Source: Schleiferiaceae bacterium (GTDB lineage: Bacteria > Bacteroidota > Bacteroidia > Flavobacteriales > Schleiferiaceae). Taken from it: a stretch of 64,000 nucleotides of DNA. Location: assembly GCA_018401735.1 (NCBI GenBank), contig JAGYKI010000011.1, positions 36,941 through 100,940 on the forward strand, read 5' to 3'. The notes beneath the pieces are model-generated. The model saw only the letters and a list, made by a program, of their open reading frames with translations. It ran no database searches and was not told the DNA's origin. This document shows positions 42,702-51,474 of the stretch, one piece after another; the first letter of the stretch is position 1; every line of letters begins with the position of its first letter. The translations under genes were made by a program, and so were the position numbers.

Positions 42702-43355
42702 TTAATTATTTCCCTTACAATTCTTAGCCATGGCTACGGCCTGATTTTTACCCCAGCTTGGCATGATCCCCGTCTCGTCACCTATGGCTTCAAATAGCGT
42801 TAAACTTTTCTGCATTAAAGCGCAAGGCTCGGCGGTATCGGATCCAAAAAACTGAGCGGTACCATATTTCCAACGACCTAGCATAAGGTTAGCACGTGGG
42901 TTGTTAGGACTCATAGCCAAGGCTTTCTCGAAGTAGCCACTAACTTTGCTGGACATGGTCATTCCGCGCAAAGCCGGACTAACGCTTACCTTAGCCATAT
43001 AGATATAACCAGTGAGAACGGTGATCTCCACATCATTGCCAGCAATTTCAGCCGCCTTTTCGGCATAAACCAAGGCTTGGTCTAGATATTCATCTCTTTT
43101 ATCGGCTTCTAAACCGCGTACAAAACTCATATAAACATAAGTTAGGCCGGCGTAGTAATTGGGCAGCCATTCTTCTTTTTCGGCTTTCGCGATTCTATCG
43201 AAGCGATTGGCGATGTTTTGATAGTCGGCTAGGGTTTTAACGCTGTCGTATAAAGCAAGGCTTTCTTGCATATACGTTTTATAATCGCTTTGGGCGCTAA
43301 GGCTAAGATTGGCACTTAAGAAAAGTCCTAGGAAAATAATGATTGCTTTTTTCAT
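42702..43355 (-). CDS. Secreted TPR-like protein, unknown function
   Basis: Signal peptide MKKAIIIFLGLFLSANLSLS-A is followed by helical pairs resembling tetratricopeptide repeats (WLPNYYAGLTYVYMSFVRGL, DQALVYAEKAAEIAGNDVEI, YFEKALAMSPNNPRANLMLG). It is 217 residues and ends NQAVAMAKNCKGNN. It sits between the TonB receptor gene and the two-component pair on the same strand. Related small TPR proteins accompany TonB receptors in Bacteroidota, but I cannot name a function. Confidence 0.75.
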   Translation of the reverse strand: MKKAIIIFLGLFLSANLSLSAQSDYKTYMQESLALYDSVKTLADYQNIANRFDRIAKAEKEEWLPNYYAGLTYVYMSFVRGLEADKRDEYLDQALVYAEKAAEIAGNDVEITVLTGYIYMAKVSVSPALRGMTMSSKVSGYFEKALAMSPNNPRANLMLGRWKYGTAQFFGSDTAEPCALMQKSLTLFEAIGDETGIMPSWGKNQAVAMAKNCKGNN

Positions 43356-43385
43356 GATAATTTGAATTGAATGATTAAAATTGAT

Positions 43386-45497
43386 TTATAAATTATTTAA
43401 CTGATTTGCTTTTTTATCGCTGCTAAGGGTGTAGAATATTCCGATGAAAATGAAACGTTTTGCCGATTGAGGGATGGCCATCTCAGAATAGCTTCCGTTG
43501 GCATTGGCATTGGCGCTGTACTGGTAACCAAAGATGTTTTCACGACCGAGGGCATTGGTTATTTCGAGGTGGATAATTAGGTTGGGTTTGGGTAAGTAAC
43601 TCCAAGAAATATTTAAACTACTGAAGGCTTTGGTTTTAGACTCCATTTCTCCCGCCAAGTTGGGGTTCTCATACGTGTAGCCATCGTTAATATTGTAACT
43701 ACTACCCACTTGAGAGTTAAGTTTGCTAATCCAGTATTTACCTACTAAAGAAGCATTATGCTTAGGCGCGAAGCTGGGTTGCACCTGCTCCTTGAAACTT
43801 TTCCAGTGACGCTTAGTGTCGATAAAGGAATAGCTAAACCAATAGTCTAAGTTTTTGATGCTTTTACGATCTCTAATAAAGAGGTCAAAGCCTTGCGCGT
43901 AGCCTTCACCATTACTAGTATAGCTTTGATCAAAACGCAATAGTTGGTCGTATTTTTTGTGATACGCTTCTAGGCGAAAGCTTAAGTCTTTGGTGGCAAA
44001 CTGATAGTTTAATACCCAATGACGGGCGGAAGAAGCGGCCAGATTGTTTTGATTAATAAGGATGCTGGGATTCTGATTTTGCACATAATCGCCATAAGCT
44101 ACAGCTAACTGCGACTTTTCATTAAGTCTATAGGCTAGAGAAAGGCGCGGCATTAAACTGTTTTCAGCTTGGCTAAAACTATTTCGTAAACCAATTTGTA
44201 GTACTAAATCGCTGTTAAAGTGATAATTGGCTTCTGCGAAAGCAGCGTATAAATTTTGCTCAAAAAATCTGCTTTGATCATTGAGACCTTGCTCCAGGTT
44301 TTCGTGAATGCTCTCTAAACCCGACTTAATTTTTAATCTGGGCATGGGGAAGTATTGGTATATCACTTTCAAATGTGCCAGTTGACTATTCGCTTTAATC
44401 TTGCTGCTATCCAGCTGAATATGGTCGCTATTGTTAGTGTAACTGATGCCAGCATTGAGCAAATGCTTTTTCTGCCAGCTGTGTTTCAGGTTAAGATTGG
44501 CATAATGAAAGTCATTTTTTAAAGAAGTAGATTCCAATTCCTCCTTGTCAATTTGGGGACGTTTTACCGCTAAGCGCGAATTTTGGTAAGAGTAAAATCC
44601 TTTAAGGAAGGTGTTTTTGCCAATTTTATTTCGGTATAAAAGCTCAGTATTAAGTCCTTGTGGTGCCGTATTGAACTGAAGGTTTTGCGGTACCAAGTTC
44701 ATATAGGGGCTAAGATTGGTATAAGATAAATTTGTGCTAAGCGATTGATTTTCCCATACTTCGGTATGTGCAGCGGAGGCGCCTACGCTACTCACGCTTA
44801 AATCTGTCTGGCTGCGAATAGGCATATCCACACTGTAAAGCGATAAAACCGACGACAAAGCCTGACCATATTCGGCCGAATAGGCGCCGGTGCTAAAGAA
44901 ATTGCCCTTAAATAAATTAGGATTGAATCTACCGCGAGTGGGGATGCCGCTAAGGCTTGAACCGTAAGCACTGCCCAGGCGTAAACCATCTACAAAAAGT
45001 GCGGTTTCATCGGCGGAGCCACCGCGCACGAAAAGCCGACCGTCGTTAGCATTAGTGCTAGTGCCCGGTAAAGTATTGAGTGCGCCAATTACATCGCCTA
45101 AGGCCCCAGAGGTGGTAACAATATCGAGGGGTTTTAATACAATAGCTTGACGCTCATCACTCACTTCAATGCTGCCAGCAGTAATGGTTACCGCTTTTAA
45201 GGTGTTAAAGCTTTCTTTTAAAATAATGGTTTGTTGGCTTTGGAAATCTGTTTTTTCAAGGTCGATAAATTGGCTATCGAATCCCATCATGCTAATTTCT
45301 ATTTTGCCCGCTCCAGGCAGATCCGTTAAACTGAAAGTTCCGTCTTTGCTAGTAGTAGTGCCATTATAGCTTTGCAGCAGATAGATGTTTACTCCTGCAA
45401 GCGGATTTTGCTTAGCATCTAAAACTTTACCACTAAAAGTATTTTGCGCCAGTAGGCTTTGCGTTAGAAGGATAAAAACTAGAATTGAGCGATTCAT
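43386..45497 (-). CDS. TonB-dependent receptor with carboxypeptidase-like N-domain
   Basis: An outer-membrane active transporter; the substrate is unknown. Signal peptide MNRSILVFILLTQSLLA-QN. CarboxypepD_reg-like domain FSGKVLDAKQNPLAGVNIYL (about 20-100). Plug from about 125 with GRLFVRGGSADETALFVDGL. Then a barrel of about 480 residues ending ...NIFGYQYSANANANGS and a C-terminal strand. I start at ATG 45497, since the longer frame beginning at 45665 has no signal peptide. It precedes the TPR gene and the sensor pair. Confidence 0.9.
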   Translation of the reverse strand: MNRSILVFILLTQSLLAQNTFSGKVLDAKQNPLAGVNIYLLQSYNGTTTSKDGTFSLTDLPGAGKIEISMMGFDSQFIDLEKTDFQSQQTIILKESFNTLKAVTITAGSIEVSDERQAIVLKPLDIVTTSGALGDVIGALNTLPGTSTNANDGRLFVRGGSADETALFVDGLRLGSAYGSSLSGIPTRGRFNPNLFKGNFFSTGAYSAEYGQALSSVLSLYSVDMPIRSQTDLSVSSVGASAAHTEVWENQSLSTNLSYTNLSPYMNLVPQNLQFNTAPQGLNTELLYRNKIGKNTFLKGFYSYQNSRLAVKRPQIDKEELESTSLKNDFHYANLNLKHSWQKKHLLNAGISYTNNSDHIQLDSSKIKANSQLAHLKVIYQYFPMPRLKIKSGLESIHENLEQGLNDQSRFFEQNLYAAFAEANYHFNSDLVLQIGLRNSFSQAENSLMPRLSLAYRLNEKSQLAVAYGDYVQNQNPSILINQNNLAASSARHWVLNYQFATKDLSFRLEAYHKKYDQLLRFDQSYTSNGEGYAQGFDLFIRDRKSIKNLDYWFSYSFIDTKRHWKSFKEQVQPSFAPKHNASLVGKYWISKLNSQVGSSYNINDGYTYENPNLAGEMESKTKAFSSLNISWSYLPKPNLIIHLEITNALGRENIFGYQYSANANANGSYSEMAIPQSAKRFIFIGIFYTLSSDKKANQLNNL

Positions 45498-45583
45498 TTT
45501 TCTTGATTTGCTGGCTAAACTATAGGAGGAGCTCCTTTTGCCAAAACGGAATCTATGAACCGTAGAAATTCCAGAATGAACCG

Positions 45584-45616
45584 TAAAAAAGAAACCCCGA
45601 CTGTAAGCCGGGGTTT
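45584..45616 (-). terminator. Terminator of the S9 peptidase gene
   Basis: Stem AAACCCCG / CGGGGTTT (45592-45616), with T-rich sequence on the minus strand at 45584-45591, 25 bases after the S9 stop. Confidence 0.85.
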
Positions 45617-45640
45617 GGAAAAATAGTAAAAACCTGAATT

Positions 45641-47665
45641 CTACTTCAAATAAGTATCCAGCCAATTAAAAAACTGATCGTGCCAAACTAAGCCGTTCTG
45701 CGGACTTAAAATCCAATGGCCTTCGTTGGGGAAGTATAAGAAGCGAGCAGGAATACCGCGTAATTTTGCGGCTTGAAATGCTTCTATTCCTTGGTTAATA
45801 GGAACGCGAAAGTCGTTGCCACCGTGTATTACTAACATGGGTGTATCCCAGTTTTGCACGTAATCTTTCGGGTCGAATTTGCTGTAAGTTTCAGCATTTT
45901 TCTCTTCCCAAAAAGGTCCGCCTAAATCGTAGTTGGCGAAAAACATTTCTTCGGTGCTGAGGTACCAGCTTTCTAAGTCGAAAAGGCCGCAGTGCGAAAT
46001 GAAACTCTTAAAACGCCCTTCGTGAATCCCCGCTAACATATAAACGGAATAGCCACCATAGCTAGCACCAATGCAGCCTAAATTGTTTTCATCGGAATAA
46101 GGCTCGGCACTAACGGCATCAATTGCGCTGAGGTAATCGCGCATGGCTTGTCCACCCCAATCTTTAGAAATCGCTTCATTCCATTCTCTTCCGAATCCGG
46201 GTAAACCGCGACGATTAGGGGCTACTACAATATAACCCTGAGCCGCCATTAATTGGAAATTCCAGCGGAAGCTGTAGAATTGTGATACTTGACTTTGTGG
46301 TCCACCTTGACAGTAAAGCAGGGTGGGGTATTTTTTATTAGGATCGAAATCGGGTGGGTAAATTACCCAAGTAAGCATGTCTTTGCCGTCGCTAGTTTTA
46401 ACCATACGCTTTTCAACTTTGCTCTTTTTTAAATTGTCATAGATGGCCTTATTAACGCTAGTTAGCGGAGAAGCTTTACCATTTTCTTGTAAGAAAAAGA
46501 TTTCCGTGGCATTATTCATATCCTGACGTTCTACCACATAACCGCCTTTGGCAATTTCGAAATGGTTGTAATTGTAATCGCCTTGTGAAATTCTCTCTAG
46601 TTCTAATTTACCTTTCTTGTATTCCACTTCAAAAAGGTGATTGCTTCCGCCGATGGGTACACCGGCAACTATTTCATTTTGGTTGGCCCAAGCAAAAGAT
46701 TGAAAAGTTAATTCGTCATATTTGTTAAGCGTTTTTAAAACGTGGGTTTTAGAACCACTTTTAATATCCATTACAATCAGGTCATTTACGTCGCTTTCGT
46801 AACCATTGGTGGCCATTGATAACCACGCTATTTTAGAGCCGTCGGGCGAGAACTGTGGGTTTTTATCGTAACCCATCATGCCAGTGCTAATGTTGGTCGT
46901 GATTTTAGTTTCAATATCAACTAGATAGATGTCGCTATTGGTTTGTTCAGCAAAGTCTTTTCCTTTTAAGGCCTTTAATTCGTAAGCCACGGTTTTACCG
47001 TCAGGACTAATAACATAACTTTCCGATCCTCCGAAAGGGGGAACGGGACTCTCGAACTGATTATCTTGAATAAGAACTTCAAAGGAAGTAGCCGAGGAAT
47101 TTTTGTAATCGGTAAAACATACTAAAGATCCCTCATGGTCATCCCAGCTATCCCAATGGCGATACATCAAATCATCAATAACTTTAAATTCGGCTTTGGG
47201 TAAATCGGGGTAGAGATCAGATGAAGTTTTAGAATTCTTAAAGGACTTAGAGAAAACGATACGGATATCTCCGTTGGCCATTTTTAAAGCCTTTGCACCA
47301 GATACGCCTCCTTCAATATCGGTTAAAGCACTAATGGTTTTATCAACCATTTTATAGAGGTGTAGCTGTCCAGCGTGATTAAAGGCTATGTCGTTTCCAA
47401 CAAAATGAGCACCATACTCTCCTCCGGGGAGATCGGTAATTTTTTGCGCTTCTCCACCTTTTACAGACATTAGATAAAGATCGCGGCTACCTTTATTCGC
47501 TTCGGTATCGTAATAGGTTACGCCGTAAACAAAGCTAGTCCCATCTGGGGAAACCGCGTCTAAGCTTACGCGCCCAAGCTCCCAAAGTTTTTGGGGTGTC
47601 ATTACCTCATTTTGCCCGCTTAGCCCGAAGCTTATGGCGCAGAGGAGAAGAATATATTTTTTCAT
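45641..47665 (-). CDS. S9 family peptidase (prolyl oligopeptidase/dipeptidyl peptidase-like), secreted
   Basis: Signal peptide MKKYILLLCAISFGLSG-Q is followed by a beta-propeller (about 30-400; LAWLS and FSPDGSKIAWLSMATNGYE are TolB-like) and an alpha/beta-hydrolase. The catalytic Ser is in GCIGASYGGYSVYMLAG near residue 530, with the charge-relay Asp in LVIHGGNDFRVPINQG and His in FPNEGHWILSPQN. I start at ATG 47665 rather than the TTG six bases upstream. 674 residues. Likely a periplasmic peptidase that trims peptides for uptake; it is 144 bases upstream of the TonB receptor gene. Confidence 0.94.
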   Translation of the reverse strand: MKKYILLLCAISFGLSGQNEVMTPQKLWELGRVSLDAVSPDGTSFVYGVTYYDTEANKGSRDLYLMSVKGGEAQKITDLPGGEYGAHFVGNDIAFNHAGQLHLYKMVDKTISALTDIEGGVSGAKALKMANGDIRIVFSKSFKNSKTSSDLYPDLPKAEFKVIDDLMYRHWDSWDDHEGSLVCFTDYKNSSATSFEVLIQDNQFESPVPPFGGSESYVISPDGKTVAYELKALKGKDFAEQTNSDIYLVDIETKITTNISTGMMGYDKNPQFSPDGSKIAWLSMATNGYESDVNDLIVMDIKSGSKTHVLKTLNKYDELTFQSFAWANQNEIVAGVPIGGSNHLFEVEYKKGKLELERISQGDYNYNHFEIAKGGYVVERQDMNNATEIFFLQENGKASPLTSVNKAIYDNLKKSKVEKRMVKTSDGKDMLTWVIYPPDFDPNKKYPTLLYCQGGPQSQVSQFYSFRWNFQLMAAQGYIVVAPNRRGLPGFGREWNEAISKDWGGQAMRDYLSAIDAVSAEPYSDENNLGCIGASYGGYSVYMLAGIHEGRFKSFISHCGLFDLESWYLSTEEMFFANYDLGGPFWEEKNAETYSKFDPKDYVQNWDTPMLVIHGGNDFRVPINQGIEAFQAAKLRGIPARFLYFPNEGHWILSPQNGLVWHDQFFNWLDTYLK

Positions 47666-47830
47666 GATCAATTATTTAATTCGCCCGAAGGTACCAATTC
47701 TAGGTCTTTTGCATCAGGCCTGAGGAAGGTTTTTTAGCGGTGGAAGACTATTTTGGAATTATCCTTATTTACCATTAGGCTTGGGGAAGTAGGCGAAACA
47801 GTGCCAAAAATCGCATGCTTATATTGGGGT

Positions 47831-47862
47831 AAAAAAAAAGACCGTCTTCGCAGACGGCCTTT
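47831..47862 (-). terminator. Terminator of the OmpA-lipoprotein gene
   Basis: CCGTCT-TCGC-AGACGG stem (47842-47857); on the minus strand the loop reads GCGA (GNRA-type) and is followed by a run of nine T (47831-47839). About 25 bases after the stop. Confidence 0.88.
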
Positions 47863-47884
47863 AATTATAGCGCTTTCAAAAATG

Positions 47885-48718
47885 CTATTTTGCTTTTTCC
47901 ATTCCTTCTTCAATCAGTGAGTAGAACTCATCTAATTTTGGAAGAATAACAATACGAGTGCGACGGTTTTTGGCGCGACCCTCAGCTTCATCGTTAGAAG
48001 CTACTGGAGCGTGTTCACCTTTACCAGCAACAGTAATACGTGCAGGGTTAATAGCGAAGTCACCCTCTAAGATGCGCACTACCGAGGCAGCACGTTGGGT
48101 ACTTAATTCCCAGTTATCTTGGAAAGGGGCACCATTACGAGCGGCCTTGTTGTCGGTATGGCCTTCAACCATAAAGTCTAAAGAAGGCTGCGATTTTAAA
48201 ACTTTCGCCACTTTCCCTAATACGTCTTTGGCCGCAGAGCTTACTTTGGAGCTACCACTTTCAAATAAAAGTTTGTCGGAGATGGAAACGTAAACCACAC
48301 CTTTTTCAACATTAATACTGATGTCTTGGTCGTTAATGCCAACGGTAGCACCTTTAAGGCTGGTAACCAATGCAAAAGTTACAGAATCACGCTTGTTTAT
48401 TGCGGCTTGTAAGCTGCTGATTGTCATGTCTTTTTCGCGAATTTGCTCTAAAGATTTTTCTAAGTTTTCTGCTTCTTTTTTCGTTAAGGTAGACATGTTG
48501 CCTACATTTTTCAGGAGCTGATAATTAGTTTTCTTAAGATATTCAATTTCGCTATTAGCATTCTTGCGGTTATCTAAACAAGAGGCTAACTCCATGCGAG
48601 TTTTACTTAGTTCACCATCGATTTCTTGATACTGTCCCTGTAGTTCAGTATACTTTTTTTTACTTACACAAGAGCCTAGTAATACTACGGCTCCTAAAAT
48701 TGCTAATGTCTTTTTCAT
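47885..48718 (-). CDS. OmpA-family lipoprotein with coiled coil
   Basis: Lipoprotein signal MKKTLAILGAVVLLGSC with lipid-attachment Cys at 17. A helical coiled coil of heptads (about 25-105) is followed by the OmpA domain (about 145-260; LDFMVEGHTDNKAARNGAPF, DNWELSTQRAASVVRI, RAKNRRTRIVIL) that binds peptidoglycan. 277 residues. It has its own terminator and a 59-base gap from the RNase G gene. Together with the OmpA/TSP3 protein it gives two envelope-tethering proteins in this window. Confidence 0.92.
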   Translation of the reverse strand: MKKTLAILGAVVLLGSCVSKKKYTELQGQYQEIDGELSKTRMELASCLDNRKNANSEIEYLKKTNYQLLKNVGNMSTLTKKEAENLEKSLEQIREKDMTISSLQAAINKRDSVTFALVTSLKGATVGINDQDISINVEKGVVYVSISDKLLFESGSSKVSSAAKDVLGKVAKVLKSQPSLDFMVEGHTDNKAARNGAPFQDNWELSTQRAASVVRILEGDFAINPARITVAGKGEHAPVASNDEAEGRAKNRRTRIVILPKLDEFYSLIEEGMEKAK

Positions 48719-48776
48719 GCTATTGATTATTAATCGAAATTAGTAAATCCCTTTCATAGAAAGGCTTTGCGAAGCA

Positions 48777-50324
48777 TTAATTAAGTTCAAACTTCTCGTC
48801 TTTGTCATTGAAAAAAGCGTATTCCAAGAATTTGTAAGAATCACGAGGAGTGATTTTCAAGTTCTTGCCATATTTTTTCGCCCATTTTCTTCTAACACTA
48901 TTGAAAAGTCCTTTGGTAAGGTAAGCAGCAATAAAGGGGTGCAGGTGGAGGTAGATCAGCTTTGAACTATCCTGTTGGGAGATAAGGTCGAGTTGATTTT
49001 CAATCTCATCAACGATAAGAATGGGAGCTTCAACTTTCCCGATACCGTCAGGGTTTTCTTCGCGGGTTTGTATGTCCATTTCTGGGCGTACACGTTGACG
49101 CGTAATCTCAATTAGTCCAAAACGAGAGGGAGGTAAAATTTTATGTTTGGCACGATCTGTAGCCATTTCCTCCTTCAGTTTTTCATACAACTTTTTGCGG
49201 TTCTCATTGCGGTGCATATCAATAAAATCAACCACAATAATTCCCCCCATATCGCGCAAGCGCAATTGGCGAGCAATTTCTTCGGCGGCAGAGATATTTA
49301 CGGCTAGTGCGTTTGCTTCCTGGTTTTCATCTGAATTAGTACGATTACCACTGTTAACGTCGATAACGTGCATGGCTTCAGTGTGTTCAATTATAAGATA
49401 GGCGCCTTTGCCCATGCTTACAGAACGTCCAAAGCTGCTTTTTATCTGTCTTTCAATGCCGTATTGTTCAAATATGGGAATGCGCCCTTGGTAGAGCTTT
49501 ACAATTTTTTCCTTTTCAGGTTCGATAGAGCGCATATACTCTTTAAGTTCGTTAAAGAGCTCGGGGCTATCTACCACAATGCTATTAAAGGAATCGTTAA
49601 GTACATCGCGCAGTAATGCTGATACCCGGTTGAGTTCGCGCAAAGCTCTGCTTGGGGGCTTCATGCGTTGCACATTGCGATGTAATTGTTTCCATTTGCC
49701 CACCAAATCTTCCACGTCCGCATCTAAGTCGGCTACGCTGCAATCTTGGGCGGCAGTTCTAACGATAATGCCAAAACCACCGGGTTTAATACTAAGTACT
49801 AGTCTTTTTAGACGGTCCTTTTCTTCTTTGTCTCGTAATTTACTACTAACGCTTACGCGGTTAGAGAAAGGCACCAAAACAACATATCTTCCCGCGAGGG
49901 AGATTTCTGAAGTTATACGTGGTCCTTTTGTAGAAATCGGTTCTTTAGCGATTTGTACCAATATGGTATGTCCTTCGCGTAGAACAGAATCTATACTGCC
50001 GTTCTTATCAATATCGGCTTCTGGCTGAAAGTCGGTCAAAGACCAACGTTGTTTGCCTGTTAGCGTGCGGCGGGTAAATTTATTCAATGACTTAATTTGT
50101 GGACCTAAGTCGTGGTAATGAAGGAAAGCATCCTTTTCATAACCCACATCAACAAAGGCCGCATTTAAGCCGGGAACAATCTTCTTTACCTTGCCCAGAT
50201 ATACATCACCGACAGAAAAGTCCACCTGGTTATCATAATGTAACTCAGATAGCTTACCATCTTTGAGTAGCGATACTGCTACAGAATCGGCAGTACGAGA
50301 ATTAATAACTAATTCTGTACTCAC
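48777..50324 (-). CDS. rng: Ribonuclease E/G family endonuclease
   Basis: An endoribonuclease for rRNA maturation and mRNA decay. S1 domain at residues about 30-125 (VGDVYLGKVKKIVPGLNAAF then VDVGYEKDAFLH). The catalytic Mg2+-binding Asps are in MHVIDVNSGNRT and GGIIVVDFIDMHRNENRK. The zinc-link CPxC of RNase E is not seen; 515 residues and no long C-terminal scaffold make it RNase G-like. A perfect 18-bp palindrome lies 16 bases upstream of the ATG. Confidence 0.94.
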   Translation of the reverse strand: MSTELVINSRTADSVAVSLLKDGKLSELHYDNQVDFSVGDVYLGKVKKIVPGLNAAFVDVGYEKDAFLHYHDLGPQIKSLNKFTRRTLTGKQRWSLTDFQPEADIDKNGSIDSVLREGHTILVQIAKEPISTKGPRITSEISLAGRYVVLVPFSNRVSVSSKLRDKEEKDRLKRLVLSIKPGGFGIIVRTAAQDCSVADLDADVEDLVGKWKQLHRNVQRMKPPSRALRELNRVSALLRDVLNDSFNSIVVDSPELFNELKEYMRSIEPEKEKIVKLYQGRIPIFEQYGIERQIKSSFGRSVSMGKGAYLIIEHTEAMHVIDVNSGNRTNSDENQEANALAVNISAAEEIARQLRLRDMGGIIVVDFIDMHRNENRKKLYEKLKEEMATDRAKHKILPPSRFGLIEITRQRVRPEMDIQTREENPDGIGKVEAPILIVDEIENQLDLISQQDSSKLIYLHLHPFIAAYLTKGLFNSVRRKWAKKYGKNLKITPRDSYKFLEYAFFNDKDEKFELN

Positions 50325-50339
50325 CTTTATATTTTTTAC

Positions 50340-50357
50340 TCCTATACTAGTATAGGA
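50340..50357. promoter_or_regulatory. Perfect 18-bp palindrome upstream of RNase G
   Basis: TCCTATACTAGTATAGGA is identical to its own reverse complement. It starts 15 bases before the RNase G start codon (50324) on the minus strand. It may be an operator or, in the RNA, a small hairpin near the start. Confidence 0.5.
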
Positions 50358-50375
50358 AGATTATGCAGAAACACG

Positions 50376-50400
50376 AAAAGCACCTCATAATAAGGTGCTT
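50376..50400 (-). terminator. Possible weak terminator after the 29-residue peptide gene
   Basis: AAGCACCT / AGGTGCTT stem with a seven-base loop; on the minus strand a short TTTTCG follows. T-tract is weak, so read-through to RNase G is possible. Confidence 0.5.
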
Positions 50401-50433
50401 AAATAAATCAGTAGATTCTAAAAGATTCCACTG

Positions 50434-50523
50434 TTATTTTTTCTTGTGACGGTTTTTACGTAAACGCTTTTTGCGTTTGTGAGTTGACATCTTATGACGT
50501 TTTCTTTTTTTACCACTTGGCAT
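50434..50523 (-). CDS. AURKAIP1/COX24-like (mS38-type) 29-residue basic peptide
   Basis: A very short gene: ATG at 50523, stop TAA at 50434-50436, product MPSGKKRKRHKMSTHKRKKR then LRKNRHKKK. More than half of the residues are Lys, Arg or His. It matches the small Bacteroidota peptide annotated as AURKAIP1/COX24 domain protein, related to the C-terminal core of the mitochondrial ribosomal protein mS38. A ribosome-associated or rRNA-binding role is inference. It lies between the TPR gene (11 bases upstream) and RNase G, which fits a ribosome/RNA module. Confidence 0.85.
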   Translation of the reverse strand: MPSGKKRKRHKMSTHKRKKRLRKNRHKKK

Positions 50524-50534
50524 AACCAAAAATT

Positions 50535-51053
50535 TTAATTGTTAATAATACTTGCCATTTCATCGCGAATGGCTTTCAATGTTTTTTCGTCGCTAAGTTT
50601 CTCTAGTGCATCTTCTAACACCGACTTAGCTGCGGTGCTATCTCCTAGAAACATTTGTGAACGGGCATACAATAAGTAGGCATCTCCATTTAATGGATCT
50701 TGATCAATTACAGTCTTAAAGCGACTTAAGGCTTTTGAATACTGTCCTGTTTGCATACTCATTACCCCAAGGGTGAAATTCGCTTTTACATTCTCAGGGA
50801 ATTTCTCTGCAACGTCGGCAATGGCCATTACGGCTTGCATTGGAGGCAGTTCACCCGATTCTAATTTGCTTAAAGCATCCTCAACTAAGGAATCTGCTAC
50901 TGAAGTAAAGCCCTTCTCCCCGCTATGATCGTGTTCTACACGCTCTGTCTCAATAGACTGTCCTTCCTCTTGCTGTGCTGTTTTGGGTAATAAAAAAACC
51001 GCCACAGTAAGGAGAATAGCCAACAGTACTAATATAGCGGGCCCTTTCTTCAT
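50535..51053 (-). CDS. TPR-domain membrane-anchored protein
   Basis: An N-terminal hydrophobic anchor (KKGPAILVLLAILLTVAVFL) is followed by an acidic, His-containing linker and two TPR-like helix pairs (VKANFTLGVMSMQTGQYSKA, LNGDAYLLYARSQMFLGDST). I start at ATG 51053. A TTG two codons upstream is also possible. 172 residues, seven bases after the HU gene. Likely an envelope or periplasmic-side scaffold; no catalytic motif is seen. Confidence 0.82.
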   Translation of the reverse strand: MKKGPAILVLLAILLTVAVFLLPKTAQQEEGQSIETERVEHDHSGEKGFTSVADSLVEDALSKLESGELPPMQAVMAIADVAEKFPENVKANFTLGVMSMQTGQYSKALSRFKTVIDQDPLNGDAYLLYARSQMFLGDSTAAKSVLEDALEKLSDEKTLKAIRDEMASIINN

Positions 51054-51060
51054 GGTCAAA

Positions 51061-51351
51061 TTAACCTACTTTCACTTTTTTCTTTACCGAGTCAACGAAA
51101 GTTTTCGCTGGTTTGAAGGAAGGAATGTTGTGTGCAGGAATAATTATGGTGGTGTTCTTAGAAATATTACGTCCTGTTTTCTCAGCACGCTTCTTAATAA
51201 TGAAACTTCCAAAACCTCTCAGGTACACATTATCGCCAGTTTCTAGACTATTGCGAACCTCCTTCATAAAAGACTCCACAACGGCCTGTACATCAGACTT
51301 CTCCATCCCTGTTTTGTCTGTTATTCTGGTTACAATGTCAGCTTTTGTCAT
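51061..51351 (-). CDS. hup: HU/IHF-family DNA-binding protein
   Basis: A histone-like DNA-bending protein. MTKADIVTRITDKTGMEKSD starts the helical dimerisation region, VYLRGFGSFIIKKRAEKTGR is the family signature, and the beta-arm carries the DNA-intercalating Pro (IIIPAHNIPSFKPAKTF). 96 residues is standard. It heads an operon with the TPR protein, the 29-residue peptide and possibly RNase G. It is divergent from mutY, with a TATATTTG box on its strand 42 bases upstream. Confidence 0.95.
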   Translation of the reverse strand: MTKADIVTRITDKTGMEKSDVQAVVESFMKEVRNSLETGDNVYLRGFGSFIIKKRAEKTGRNISKNTTIIIPAHNIPSFKPAKTFVDSVKKKVKVG

Positions 51352-51393
51352 TTGTGTATATTTTTTACGTTAAAACTCTAATTTTGAGGGCTG

Positions 51394-51401
51394 CAAATAT
51401 A
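51394..51401 (-). promoter_or_regulatory. -7 box for hup
   Basis: The minus strand reads TATATTTG, a perfect TAnnTTTG. At the expected 19-base distance is TTCG, one base off TTTG. It is 42 bases before the HU ATG. Confidence 0.5.
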
Positions 51402-51474
51402 AAGTACTTTTCTAGAACCTCGAAAGGCTTAATTAGATTTATTTTATAGCCTAAAGCACTCAAAAACAAATATT

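Noticed and set aside
45498..45665. Longer start of the TonB receptor at 45665
   Set aside because: The added 56 residues read through the S9 gene terminator and stop region and would bury the signal peptide; ATG 45497 gives a normal signal.
47715..47735. ATCAGGCCTGAGG-like word resembling the repeat element's left end
   Set aside because: Only a short core matches and no matching right end is near; it is itself a small palindrome expected by chance.
49579..50028. 149-codon open frame on the plus strand opposite RNase G
   Set aside because: It lies wholly antisense to a well-matched RNase G gene, has no family signature, and is explained by the codon pattern of the other strand.
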